64,000 bases of DNA from Phascolomyces articulosus (lineage: Eukaryota; Mucoromycota; Mucoromycetes; Mucorales; Lichtheimiaceae): positions 372,001-436,000 of the forward strand of contig JAIXMP010000021.1 in the NCBI GenBank assembly GCA_025677815.1, read 5' to 3'. Position 1 is the first letter of the stretch. Every line of letters starts with the position of its first letter. Shown here one piece after another: positions 11,494 through 22,307 of this stretch. The notes under the pieces were generated by a model, which searched no databases, was not told where the DNA came from, and worked only from the letters and a program-made list of their open reading frames with translations. The position numbers were made by a program, and so were the translations under genes.

Positions 11494-12933
11494 ATGTCAT
11501 ACACTCCTAATGACAATAGCAATACGCCTTTATATAGACGATCTCTCAATCACCCAACAAGTTCATTAGAAGCAGCTGATTTAATTCGCGTCGATCGTGG
11601 TCAAAGAGGTTTATTAAAAATATCTGCCATTCGCGATGTCGATTTACTTTTGGCGACGTTTGGAAAGGTAAAATATCCTTTTTTATGATCTGCCATTCCA
11701 TTACTGAAATAAAACATACAATGTCTAAAAAAATTATGTCATAGCAAGAAGAACACTTGTTTGCCAATTTCATAGAAGCATGGAAAACACTCAATTTCAG
11801 TAATGTTCATTATACGTCGATCGATAAAGAAACACGACAAAGTTTTATGCAAGCGTTCTATGATGAATTCCTTGGTAACAAATTGATTTGGGGGGGAGTG
11901 AAAGTTAATACATAATATAGAAAACTAAATTAATTGGGATTACAGAATATTTTAATAGTGATGTTCATTATTTAAGGATCGGTGCAGTGTATGGTCTTTA
12001 TTGCATGTATATTTCACAACCACCATCACTCACAGCATTATGCTCTATCCGTGTCAATAGAGGTAAAATAAATAAAAAAAAGTTGTTGTTTGTTATCCCA
12101 TTCAATGCCCATATATGCATATATTTAATATATTATATAAACAAATAGATCAGTGGCGAATCATGTTTCAATTTTATATTGATGGTGCAACATCGAATGA
12201 TAAAGAACATGCAAATGCAAGCTTTGCATTTAAACAACTCTTGGATCAAGATGCATTTATACATGTTATACAAACAAAGATGAAATCACCCTATTATGCT
12301 GAACTTATGGAGTTCAAGAGTTCCAATCAGTATGTGCTTACCCATCTCTTTATCTTTTTTTCTATTTATAAAATGTATCATCAATGAGAGAGAAGAACCA
12401 GGAAAATTAATCGCCTAGGTAAATTTGTAGATTATTAGAAGAATTTCATACTATGCGAAAACGAAGAATTGCACAGGATGCAGTAAGTTAATTTTCTATA
12501 TAAAAAGTTGGAGTGCTCCGCAAAGCTAAAGAAAAAAGTAAAAAATAAAATTATTTAGATATCAGCTTGCAGAAGAGATGATGCAGAAACAAGAACGACT
12601 GTACCAATAGATAAACTTTCAACAAAATATCAAAAGGCTAAAAGTGCTGTACGTATGACGCCACAAGCGACATTAGCAGCTCAAGATATATTACTTTCAA
12701 TAACAGGTGTAAAAGAATCGAACCCAAGATTATTGCATAATGCCCTGGTAAAGAGTTCTTTATCAGCGGAGGAGGATGATTTTATACATACCTTGGATAA
12801 TGCATCAAGAGCTTTGTGGAATGCAAGAAAAAGACGGTTAGAAGGATATTTCGAAAGACCCTCAAATAGCAGACGAAAGAAGAAAAATAACAATGAGGAT
12901 GAAGATGAGGATAATGAAACGAACAATACCTGA
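11494..12933 (+). CDS. SNAPC1: snRNA-activating protein complex subunit 1 (SNAP43)-like
   Basis: Six exons: 11494-11667, 11745-11874, 11946-12062, 12149-12329, 12431-12482 and 12559-12933. They total 1029 nt, or 342 residues. The N-terminal half follows the SNAP43 pattern: DVDLLLATFGK, then a FANFIEAWKTLNF segment, then HYLRIGAVYGLYCMYISQP, then QWRIMFQF. This matches the family features 'sRF..F...W....F', 'RvgALYlLYgLY..Q' and the basic helix after them (HTMRKRRIAQDA). The C-terminal third is charged, with a Lys/Arg run and an Asp/Glu tail. SNAPc binds the proximal sequence element of snRNA promoters in animals and works for both RNA polymerases II and III. An upstream in-frame ATG at 11326 would place the N-terminus inside the inverted repeat. 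I prefer 11494 because the family similarity starts after it. Confidence 0.8.
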
Positions 12934-13239
12934 ACAGCAACGACAAGCAAATAGAAACTCGACATGTCAATGTATTATTCTATTTAGTAACAAATGACTG
13001 TAACAGCTATAAATAAAATAAAGTAATTCTGAAAAACTGGTCATTGGTAACACCGCTTTCGTTTCTCTTTTTTTTTCCTCATATTTCTATGCCATTTTTA
13101 CTCAAGTTTCTGAATCAAATAAAACATGAATCTGCTTTACAAGTAACTAGTATATACAACAATCTTCGCGTCTTTTATAATAAAAAAAAATAATAAGCAA
13201 GAAAACTTATACTCTGAGTTATTAATGGTCATCGTTTAG
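12934..13239. other. short intergenic segment
   Basis: The 3' flank of the SNAPC1-like gene and the promoter of the XRCC2-like gene. It is T- and A-rich. A TTTAG directly before the ATG at 13240 could be the acceptor of a 5' UTR intron. Confidence 0.4.
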
Positions 13240-13830
13240 ATGCTTGCAACTGAACAATCAAAAGAAAAGTTGACTTTAGGATTGAATGGTATAGAAGAAT
13301 CTATAAAAATGGCAACAGGACGCCATGGAGTTCATTTTGGCGAAACAATCAATCTTTACGGACCGTCAGGTGGTGGTAAATCGTGGGTCCTTAGTTTATT
13401 ATTGGAACACGCGCTTCAACTTGATTCGAATGACAATGTCATATATTTGGATCTCGATGGCCGGTTTGTCTCACGTCGTAATAAGAAGAGGATGAATATT
13501 GATAATACTTTATCGGAACAGCCGAATCAAGAACAAAATAATAACGAACGATTTCATTTATTTCAACCGAATCGAGGGCAATTATTAGCAACAATTCAAG
13601 GGTTAGATAGTTGGTTTTATCGTCATACGAACAAACGTGTGACAATGGTTCTTGTTGATGGAATTGCTGCGCTAAATGGGAACTTGATGGAGACTTTACG
13701 ACGATTACAACGCAAATGGTCGTTTGTGCTCGTGATAACATCATTGGAGCCACAATCAAATACTCTGTGCCATTATCGGTTTCATGTATATAAAAAATTA
13801 AATCAAGTGGAAATGAAACTTACATCCTGA
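13240..13830 (+). CDS. XRCC2: XRCC2-like RAD51 paralogue (RecA-fold ATPase)
   Basis: The open frame encodes 196 residues. Walker A GPSGGGKS sits at about residues 42-49 after HFGETINLY, and a strand VIYLDLDGRF follows. Then comes a FHLFQPNRGQLLATIQGL segment and the Walker B-like strand VTMVLVDGIAALN. Order and spacing match XRCC2, where the equivalent parts are a P-loop, 'lFIDTDyhFd', 'rffLv.css..LL.tL..Le' and 'llilDSlsAFyW'. XRCC2 acts in the BCDX2 complex that assists RAD51 in homologous recombination. The C-terminus is uncertain: the frame meets TGA at 13828-13830, but a donor at 13786 (after ..CHYRFH) would join in phase to a coding-like exon at 14076-14246. That would give 238 residues. 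Confidence 0.72.
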   Translation: MLATEQSKEKLTLGLNGIEESIKMATGRHGVHFGETINLYGPSGGGKSWVLSLLLEHALQLDSNDNVIYLDLDGRFVSRRNKKRMNIDNTLSEQPNQEQNNNERFHLFQPNRGQLLATIQGLDSWFYRHTNKRVTMVLVDGIAALNGNLMETLRRLQRKWSFVLVITSLEPQSNTLCHYRFHVYKKLNQVEMKLTS

Positions 13831-14075
13831 TTCCCATCTTCTCCTCCTTTGCCTCATATGACTCATCATAGTAATAATACATCTACTACTACATCATCAT
13901 CTTTAACAACATCTTCTACAATAAAGGCATTTCCGGTTCTATTATTATTATAATAACAGCGTGGGCTTCTTTATTGTATATTAGCTGTGTGAGAAAGAAA
14001 TGAAAAGTGAAAAAGGTTGTTTCTCACCATATATACATATATAATAGTTATACAATATATAATAAATTCCGTCAG

Positions 14076-14246
14076 GAACAACCAAATTTGGCTGATCGTC
14101 AATATAATATCGCATCATCATCTTCCGGAAAAGCAAAAAAAGTTATCTCTTTTTATTCGGAACGCCCTTTCCGGGTAATGCGAATTGATGATTTTGAAAG
14201 TTTGTACTGCCAAATTCGGACCCATCTACTTTTCTTGATAGATTGA
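14076..14246 (+). other. coding-like block, candidate last exon of the XRCC2-like gene
   Basis: After the acceptor GTCAG the frame reads EQPNLADRQYNIASSSSG, then KKVISFYSERPFRVMRIDDF, and stops with TGA at 14244-14246. It is phase 0 and so compatible with a donor at 13786 in the XRCC2-like gene. The late block VISFYSERPFRVM resembles a final beta-strand such as the one that closes RAD51-family folds. No ATG-started gene fits here otherwise. Confidence 0.45.
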
Positions 14247-14521
14247 AATAATTTCTTTACTTTGTTTCTTTCTTTCTTCTCTCTTTTTCACTAATTATAC
14301 ACATTAATCCATCCATCCATCGTCACCATCAGCATCTTCTTCCCTCCCCCAAATAAATAAAGTCGTTTCTTTAATATTATTAATAACAATTGAAAGCCAC
14401 CCAATTATATATTTAACAACAACAACAACAACAACATCACCATTTCCATTTCCATTTCCATTTCTCTTTTCTCTTTTCTTATATTATAAATTAACAAGCA
14501 TTTGTATTTTAAAGGGAATCA

Positions 14522-17500
14522 ATGCGAAACATCAGGTTACCAATCGCGTTTCTTGAACCTGAGAGTAGTAAACGACGTAAAAAGAATGCTTCTTCACCTA
14601 CTACTTCAAATCCATCCACATCAACTGCACCACGAATTATATCTTCCTCATCACAACAACAACAACAACAAAATAACATTCAATTTACTCCCAATAATAC
14701 GAGTATCTTAGCAACCAATAATTCATCGTCTAGATCATTACCATCGTCAACAACATCTTCCTCGACTTCTTCAGACCGTTCTTCTATACCTTATACAGAC
14801 AGCATATTAAGTCATTACGATGGTACTCATCTTGAGATCGCTGCAATTGAATCAACTCTCATGGTACAAGATTATGATGTTAAAAAAAAGAAACGAGTCC
14901 GTCGTGTTCTTACGGTAAATTAAAAAAATATTTGTATAAAATAATAACAACTTTTTGCGGATAACAAAAATTAATCTGAAACATGGCCCATCATTGCTCA
15001 TGTTCATGCAGGTGTTTAATATCATTATTGAAGATAGACATTTTCACCGTTCTTTGGTTCGATACGTATCTGATTTTGTCGAATTTGATCGAAAGGTAAA
15101 CATTCAGTTAATATTAATATAAATTATATTTTAAGTGGGCTTGGGGTTTAATAACTTCAAGTGGCGCGGTAATGCCATTCTAAGTTTTTGCCAATGTATA
15201 TAATAGTTGGCGAGAAAAGAACGCAAAGAGAGAGAAAAGAGAGAGAGAGAGAAAAAAAGATGTAATCTGCAGTAATGTGTATACGTTACTTGCATGTGGA
15301 TAAAAAAGTTTTTTTGGGGGGAGGGAGAGAGGGGTGGCAGTTTAGTGGCGGTGTATTATGGAGATATGAGATGTGTGTACGTGTGTGTTTATAAATGTTT
15401 TTAATGTTTCTATATATTGCATTACATATTAAATAAGAGTTGTCCTTATGTTTATTTTTATTATTATTGTTATTTTTAACCTTATTCATCCAAAATCAGG
15501 TAAAAAAATATTATCGCAAGTCAAAAATCAGTTTACCATCTTTGGTTGAACCTGATATCCATTTGTATGGTACTGGTAAAAGGGCAAGTATTCGCGCATT
15601 TTTATTACGTTTTGCTAGACGACAATATGATAAACCCAATTCTGAAAAGATTGAAACTTATTTACGACAATGTGCACTGGATCCCACGGTCGGTCGGTCG
15701 TCATTATTTCGTGATTTTCTAACGAGGCAGCGGCCGGAAGATAAGGCTGTGCCAAGAGAATCTATTGATAATTATTATCAACACCATATCGCTCAACAAC
15801 ATCAAGAACAACAACAGCAACAGCAGCAGCAGCAACCGTCAACATCTTATATGGATACAACGGCCAGTAGTAGCGGTGGTAGTATGAATCATAGAGACCG
15901 TTCATCCATGAGTATAATAGAAGTTCCCAACAGCAGTAACCAGAATAACAATAGCAACAACCATCACAGTTATTACAAAAACGATAATAACGATAGTAGT
16001 GACGATTATAATAACTATAATTATAACTATGATTACAATATACCATCCTCATCATCTGCAATAATAACAGTACCTGCACCTGTATTAGCTCCTACAAGTG
16101 ACGATGATGCGATCGTTCCGTCATCACCTATTGCCTCGATTTCTATGGAAGAAGAATCACCCCACCGTACAAGTTCTATGTCTAGATATATCAGCACGAC
16201 ATCTGATGAGTCACTAATACAAGCTATTCCCCCTCCTACAATTCAGGATTACAAGTTCCTTCGAGTGTTAGGGAAGGGTTGCATGGGCAAGGTAAAGAAA
16301 AAAAAGAAAAAAAAACTTTTTATTAAGCAATCATGGCAATTTTTCTAACGATACTAGCACCATATCACGTGTTGGCTATTAGTTATACTATGTGTGATAT
16401 CTGTTGTTCTAAGAGGGAGAGTGTGTGTGAAGTTTTTTTGGGGGGAGATAAGAGATTTTGTTGGGAGAATACAAGATTTTTGGCGTTACAACCAAGTAAT
16501 AACAACGTAATTGATATATAGTAATAATCATTCTATTTAAACTTATTTAGGTATTATTGGTTCAATCTTATCGGTCTCCCACACGACTTTTAGCATTAAA
16601 AGCCATCAGTAAAGAAAATGTCATCAAACAACGCGAGATTGAACATATTAAAGTGGAACGAGATATATTGACGACCCTTGCTCAGATCCGACATCCATTT
16701 TTAATCCAATTACATCATGCTTTTCAAAGTGCCGACCAGCTATTTCTCGTACTAGACTATCATCGTGGTGGTGATATGGCTACACAACTTGCCAAGTTCC
16801 ATTCATTTTCACCGGAAAGATGTCAACTTTACGCGGCGGAGATTTTACTAGGTCTTCAAGAACTTCATAGTTTGGGTATTTTATATAGGTAAAGTGATTG
16901 GTCTATTAGCTGGAAGGAGTAGTATAAATGGATGTATGGGTATATGTATATGTATAAATATGTGTGTGCTATGTGTTTGTTGTTATACGTATCTATGCGT
17001 GTGTATATGTATTTACACTATGTACGTGCGCGTGTGCTCTAATAAGAGCTTATTAGGCGGCGCTTAGTTTCTATATATGTAAACTATGTGTGGCACTTTT
17101 TTATTACTCAACCATATCACTTTTTTTTTGTTTTTACACAATACTTACACACATATACACACACCCTCTTTTTTTGTGTGATATTCTTATTATTAGGGAT
17201 TTAAAACCCGAAAATATTCTGATAGCAGCAGATGGCCATATTGTTCTTACCGATTTTGGTCTTTCGAAGCAATTTGCGTCAGCCGAAAATATGGATGACA
17301 AATGCACCGGTACTTTTTGTGGAACTGCTGAGTATCTTGCTCCCGAAATTCTCAAGTCTGAGCCCTATAACTATGCTGTCGACTTGTGGAGTCTTGGTAC
17401 TATTTTATACGAAATGATCGAAGGAACACCTCCCTTTTATGAACAAGCCCATAGTGAAATGTATCGACGTATCATGGATGACGAACTAGAATTTACTCAA

Positions 17501-18076
17501 GCCTTTGATCCTATCAGTCAAGACTTTATTGGGCGACTACTGCGCAAACATCCAGATGAACGATTGGGAACAGAAAAGAATGGTGGACCAGAAGTGATTC
17601 GATCTCACTCTTATTTTGCCAGTCTTGATTGGTCCGACGTGTATCACAAACGGATCCGTCCCGAGTATGTTCCCCACCTTCGGTCGGAAACAGATTTAAG
17701 CAACTTTGACAGGGACTTTTTAATCATGACACCAAGGCTTAGTCCAGTATCAAACCCAGATATTTATTCGGATTCAGTTCAGGAGATTTTCCAAGGTTAT
17801 TCATTTATTAATGATAGCAGTAATTATACATTCTCATTAATAAGTGAAGAAGAAGAGGAGGAAGAAGAGGAGGATGATCCTTACCAATTACAGCAACAAC
17901 GACAAGAACATCGCATTGGTAGTCATGGTACATCACGATCTGCTGCTGGGACCTATTCTGATGATTATTCTGGCAGTGACATTCGATCGGACGATTTTAA
18001 TCGAGGGATAGGTTATCATGAAGATGAAGGGTTTTCGACCACGTTCCACCCACCGCCTCCAAGAACCTTATTATAA
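14522..18076 (+). CDS. PX-domain AGC serine/threonine kinase (SGK3-like architecture)
   Basis: Five exons: 14522-14914, 15012-15095, 15500-16291, 16551-16888 and 17197-18076. They total 2487 nt, or 828 residues. A Ser/Gln/Asn-rich leader precedes a PX-like domain from about 110 to 240. It contains FHRSLVRYVSDFVEFDRK, then KKYYRKSKISLPSL, then RAFLLRFARR, and probably binds phosphoinositides. A long disordered part holds a polyGln run coded at 15812-15836. The kinase starts near residue 411 with GKGCMGK. It continues with ALKAISKE, YRDLKPEN (about 535-542), DFGLSK and the PDK1-target activation segment TFCGTAEYLAPEIL. An AGC C-terminal tail follows with a hydrophobic motif FQGYSF (about residues 734-739). 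An acidic run and a disordered end follow. The start is the first ATG of the open exon. The PDK1-type kinase at 5.2-7.9 kb is a plausible activator. Confidence 0.88.
15800..15840 (+). repeat. CAA/CAG repeat coding polyglutamine in the PX-AGC kinase
   Basis: A run of CAA and CAG codons between the PX-like and kinase domains gives about 9-11 uninterrupted Gln. Confidence 0.85.
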
Positions 18077-18276
18077 CATCATCCCCCCATTCCCCAACAA
18101 ATATTATAATTATTTAGTATCTATTCATTTGCCATATATTATCTTTTTTATATAAATTCCAAATAACTGGATTTTTTTTTGTAACATTTTTCAATTATAC
18201 ACACACACGCACGCATACACATATTATTTCATATACACAACATACAATTTCCACGTTATTTTTGTTTCTTCTTTTT
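18077..18276. other. convergent 3' ends
   Basis: The 200 nt between the stop of the PX-AGC kinase (plus) and the stop of ERCC1 (minus). It is T-rich with an ACACAC/GCACGC stretch near 18199-18240, and is presumably shared 3' UTR/terminator sequence for both genes. Confidence 0.5.
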
Positions 18277-19290
18277 TTATAATTTCTTTTTCTGTTTGAC
18301 AATAAATGGTTGTACAAATGCTTGTTGTAAACGTTTCACTTTTTGTTCACCAAATCCTGGACACATGGCTAATTGATCCGCCTTAGCATTGGCTATTCCT
18401 TTTAATGAATGAAAATGGGTTCTTAAAGTCAAAACATCTGTTTTATTGACACTTCGTACATTGGTCAGAGACCGTTCCAACGTGTCCGCATAATCCTCTT
18501 TGGATCGTTCACGAATCAAATCGGGTGGTGTATGTTCCAATACTTTAAATGTCTCAAGATAACGTGCTGCTTCTTCTTTGCTCCATGATAATACTAATGT
18601 AAAATTATTCAAAATAGCCGTTCGATTGAGTTCTCGTAAAGCTTCATGGTAATTTTCTACATCGACATGAATTAATAGGATACGTAAAACATAAGTACGC
18701 GCAGCATCACCAATACGATCATGTATATAACCTGGATTGAGTCGATGATAGCGTAAGCTAAGAAACCAAACACCTGTTGTCTTTCCTACTGCAAAATCAG
18801 ATTTTATGGCATCATCATGTTCCCAAGGAACATTATGAATATGTTTGAGTATAGGGTTATCTTTTTGACGCGAGAAGTTGACCAGAATTGTATTGCCTGA
18901 TCCAGTTGTTCGTCTGGTAGGTTGCTGTGTGAGTATTCTTGTTGATTGATTACTATTACTATTACTATTACTATTACTATTAATAGATGATGATAATGTA
19001 GGCGTTGATCGTGTAGTATTATTAGTAGTAGACGATTGTGATGTTGTTAATGAACGTGAAGTATTGATGAGTGTTGAGGTTGTTGTAGGTGGAGCACGAG
19101 TATTGGAAATAGACGACGATTGCGCAGCAGGGGTCGCTGATGTAGTAGTTATTGATAATGGCGAATCAATTGTAGTAGTACTAGGTGTGTCTGAAGATGC
19201 AGCTTGGAAAAAGTTCGTTGCTTGTTTCTTTTGACGTAATTGTTCAACCTGATTGATGCTTGGTATTGTGAACTTTCTTTTATCTCCCAT
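18277..19290 (-). CDS. ERCC1: ERCC1/Rad10/Swi10, non-catalytic subunit of the XPF nuclease
   Basis: A single-exon gene of 337 residues. A Ser/Thr-rich leader (1 to about 125) precedes the central domain starting ILVNFSRQKDNPILKHI. This continues through FAVGKTTGVWFLSLRYH and an IHVDVENYHEALRELN segment, the classic XPA/DNA-binding central domain. The C-terminal tandem helix-hairpin-helix region includes VLTLRTHFHSLKGIANAK and the hairpin CPGFGEQKVKRLQQAF. The family forms a heterodimer with XPF/Rad1 for nucleotide excision repair, crosslink repair and single-strand annealing. It is divergent from BUD22, with 116 nt between the two start codons. The lack of introns is unusual in this window. 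Confidence 0.95.
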   Translation of the reverse strand: MGDKRKFTIPSINQVEQLRQKKQATNFFQAASSDTPSTTTIDSPLSITTTSATPAAQSSSISNTRAPPTTTSTLINTSRSLTTSQSSTTNNTTRSTPTLSSSINSNSNSNSNSNQSTRILTQQPTRRTTGSGNTILVNFSRQKDNPILKHIHNVPWEHDDAIKSDFAVGKTTGVWFLSLRYHRLNPGYIHDRIGDAARTYVLRILLIHVDVENYHEALRELNRTAILNNFTLVLSWSKEEAARYLETFKVLEHTPPDLIRERSKEDYADTLERSLTNVRSVNKTDVLTLRTHFHSLKGIANAKADQLAMCPGFGEQKVKRLQQAFVQPFIVKQKKKL

Positions 19291-19406
19291 TTTGCTTTGC
19301 TAAAAAAAATATGTGAGGGAGAAAGGTAACACCAACACCGAAAAAAATTATTTTTTTTAGCTGCCTGAAATTACTCTTCTATTTTTTCCTAGAACAAAAA
19401 CTCATA
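19291..19406. promoter_or_regulatory. compact bidirectional promoter of ERCC1 and BUD22
   Basis: Only 116 nt separate the ERCC1 start (minus) and the first ATG assigned to BUD22 (plus). The region is A/T-rich with poly-A and poly-T tracts. Both promoters must lie here or within the first introns. Confidence 0.5.
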
Positions 19407-21128
19407 ATGGTACATATCAGTTTGCATCGTGGCAAAAAATACAATCGATCCATTTATTGATCTTTATTATATACAATTTATTTAGATAGAGCAAGCATCA
19501 AAAAATAATTTAACCTTACAGATCGAAAAAACAGCAGCGAAGGTTAATTTAAAGAAATCTATGCAAGAAATAAAATGTATTGATCGCATTCTTTTTTTTA
19601 ACCAAAAAAGTTTTTTTTTTGACAGCTCGCAAAGCGAACAGAGTTATCCAGTGCCAATCGCGATCCTAATTATGACGAAGGACGTACAGAAAACTTGAAA
19701 CTAGAACTAGCAGAATTACAAAAACAGAAGATCGACGCAAAACTGGTACGTGAGCTACTTCATTATATATCTCGTTTGATCAGTAACTATACGAGAAAAA
19801 AAAAACACTAATTAAACTTATAATACATGAACAGTTTCATGCACGAAAAGAATTAAAAGCAACTTTTAAAAAATGTCGCGCTATGGAACTACAAAAGCAA
19901 ATCAAGCGTATTCGAGAAGCAGAAAAAGCCAAAGAAAGGTAGATACTTCCTGAAAAAAAAAAGCATAGTACATCCTTTGTTAACATGATTTATATTTAGT
20001 GAAACCACAGATGCTGCTGCGGATGGAAAGGAAAAGAAACAAAAAAAGCTGACCAAAGAAGACACCCCAAGACTTGAAAGCGAGCGTGAATTATTAAAGG
20101 TAAATTTATAATATAATTGGAATTGGGTCATGGTTGATACAGATGATTTATGTTGCTATGATAAATGTTCCTATATATAGAATCTGGATTTGGATGCATT
20201 AGTTGAACGATCATTACGAAACAAAATCCTTCGACATAAAGAACTTGGTGAAAATGAAATCGTCAAATCAACCAGTACATTAGCGGAACCAGCTAAAACT
20301 GAAGAAAACCAGACGGTATTGGATCTTGGAGCCCGGATATTACGACACAAGACTGCTCAGGACCAGTTTTCAAAGATTATCGGGTTTATACAACATCTTT
20401 TGAATCCTACTACTGTACCATTACCATCATCAGCTACTACTGCTTCAACAGGAGGAAATGCTAAAAAACGAAAGAATGATGATAGAGAACAACAAAAGCA
20501 ACCGAAAAAGAAGAATACCGATGATAAAAATTATATAGCATCTTCCATGTTTGTTGATTCATTAGGTGGTAAAGCTCAGGATGATGAGGATGAAGACGAT
20601 AGCAGCGATGATGAGAATCAAGAAGAAAAAGAAGGTGAAAAAGAACAAGATAAACCTAAGCAGCAGCCACCAAAAAAGAAAAAGACAAAATCTGGATTGC
20701 AATGGGATGACCCTGACTTTGACAAATATTATCATGGTGAAAAGAAACCAAACAGAATGGGTCAACGATATCGACGAAAGTATGTTATATAATTGATGGA
20801 TTAAAAAAAATATATTTACGAGAGGAATGGATGTTTACATTACTGTGGTTTTATTTTCATTTCTTTTAGGATGTACGAAGAAATGTATGGTAAAGAAGCA
20901 AACCATATTAAGGAAGCAAGAACAGCCAAGAAACATATGGGTAAAAAAGTTGGATCTTTGCCAAAGGGCAAAGCGCCTAATGGAAAACCTAAGCAAGATC
21001 AACAACCCAAGAAAAACATGGAAGAATTCCATCCTTCATGGCAAGCCAAGTTACAACAACAAGAAATGATGGCAAAGGCATTAAGTGGAACAGGAAAACC
21101 AATGAATAACAAGATTGTATTCGATTAA
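19407..21128 (+). CDS. BUD22: Bud22/SRFBP1-family ribosome biogenesis protein
   Basis: Proposed exons are 19407-19409 (ATG only), 19522-19542, 19626-19745, 19835-19938, 20000-20099, 20181-20779 and 20870-21128. They total 1206 nt, or 401 residues. The first two mini-exons are the least certain. The order fits Bud22: an N-terminal helical region (ARKELKATFKKCRAMELQKQ), LDLDALVERSLRNKILRHK, a Lys/Asp/Glu-rich middle, and the diagnostic C-terminal block EEFHPSWQAKLQQQEM, finishing NNKIVFD. Bud22 in yeast is a nucleolar factor for 40S pre-rRNA processing; animal SRFBP1 is the relative. The central acidic and basic tracts fit a nucleolar protein. Confidence 0.82.
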
Positions 21129-22139
21129 ACAATCTTACATCCACGTACAATAACAGCAATATCTTTTTTACATTATTTACATATACATTCCCATCATTTA
21201 CACGCATATTCATGTTCATTTCTTTTTTGTATTTCTATAATCATTTCCACCGAAAAAAAAAAGCAGCCTTATAAAAAATGAAACTATTCTTTGCCAAAAA
21301 TATTACTGGATTATTTTTAATTAATGACTGAATAATAAAGCTCCATGCTGCTACCTTGTATATACGTATCAATGCTAAAATCCAATATGAAATCAATACC
21401 ATATAATTTGATTACACCCCACCTTCTCTATTTCTACGTATATAAAAGCTTATAGTTATTCTACACGTCTGTTCGTTTTCTTTTGATACTTATTTAATTT
21501 ATTTATATTAGCTAGCCAATATTCATATTTGATGTGGTTATACATATTTTTATTTATAAAGATGAACAATATACCCAATTTTAATTTATTGTTGTATATA
21601 TATATATATATATATATATTCTATCTAAATGATGAGGTCGTTCGTACATGATCAATAAACTGGTAATTCTATGTATATGGGTATGTTTGTAGAAATAAAA
21701 ATACATTTCCAAGGAACCCTGAAAATGTTGTTAGTAGCTGGTTATTCGTTGTCTGTGATGGATTCTTGCTTCTTTTTTTTCTTTTTTTCTCTGAATTTGT
21801 AACATATGAAAGAGTGCTGATAGTGGGAGGGGTAGTTTGTTATAAGGGAGAGAAATTTATTGCTGTTTTTCGTTGATGAATATTAATAGTAACCATGATG
21901 AAGAATGATGTGAATTTGTTTTGCTTTCCATGATGACGATGGAATCTTGACGCCAGATTTTGTGTCTTTTTTTTATTTTATTTTTTTTATTTTTAGCAAC
22001 CACCATCACAGACATAATAACCTACTATTAACAACCCTTTAAAGAAAACTGGGTCTGTATTAGTATTTCACAAACGTACCTTTTTTTTTTTTGAAAGAGA
22101 TGGGTATACTGTCATCGGAAATAGACAGGACCGGAACCA
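21129..22139. other. AT-rich intergenic segment
   Basis: Holds the BUD22 3' end and then no gene I can support. A (TA)n microsatellite lies at about 21595-21619, and there are poly-T runs at 21771-21800 and 22080-22092. Confidence 0.5.
21595..21619. repeat. (TA)n microsatellite
   Basis: About 12 uninterrupted TA units. Confidence 0.9.
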
Positions 22140-22307
22140 TTTTTCATTTGATATTCTTGAATATAAAGATTGTGTGTGTGGATATATCAAAATATTTCGC
22201 GTGTGTGCATAATAATATTTTGTCCCATCCAATTACAACTATACATAACGTGTGCGTGTGTATGTGTGTGCTTGTCACATTTATATCCAAGAATATCAAA
22301 TGAAAAA
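22140..22307. repeat. short inverted repeat with 28-nt arms
   Basis: The arm 22140-22167 (TTTTTCATTTGATATTCTTG then RATATAAA) is the reverse complement of 22280-22307 with one mismatch, around a 112-nt spacer. It lies at the downstream end of the decayed minus-strand gene. It could fold into a strong hairpin in RNA from either strand. Confidence 0.8.
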
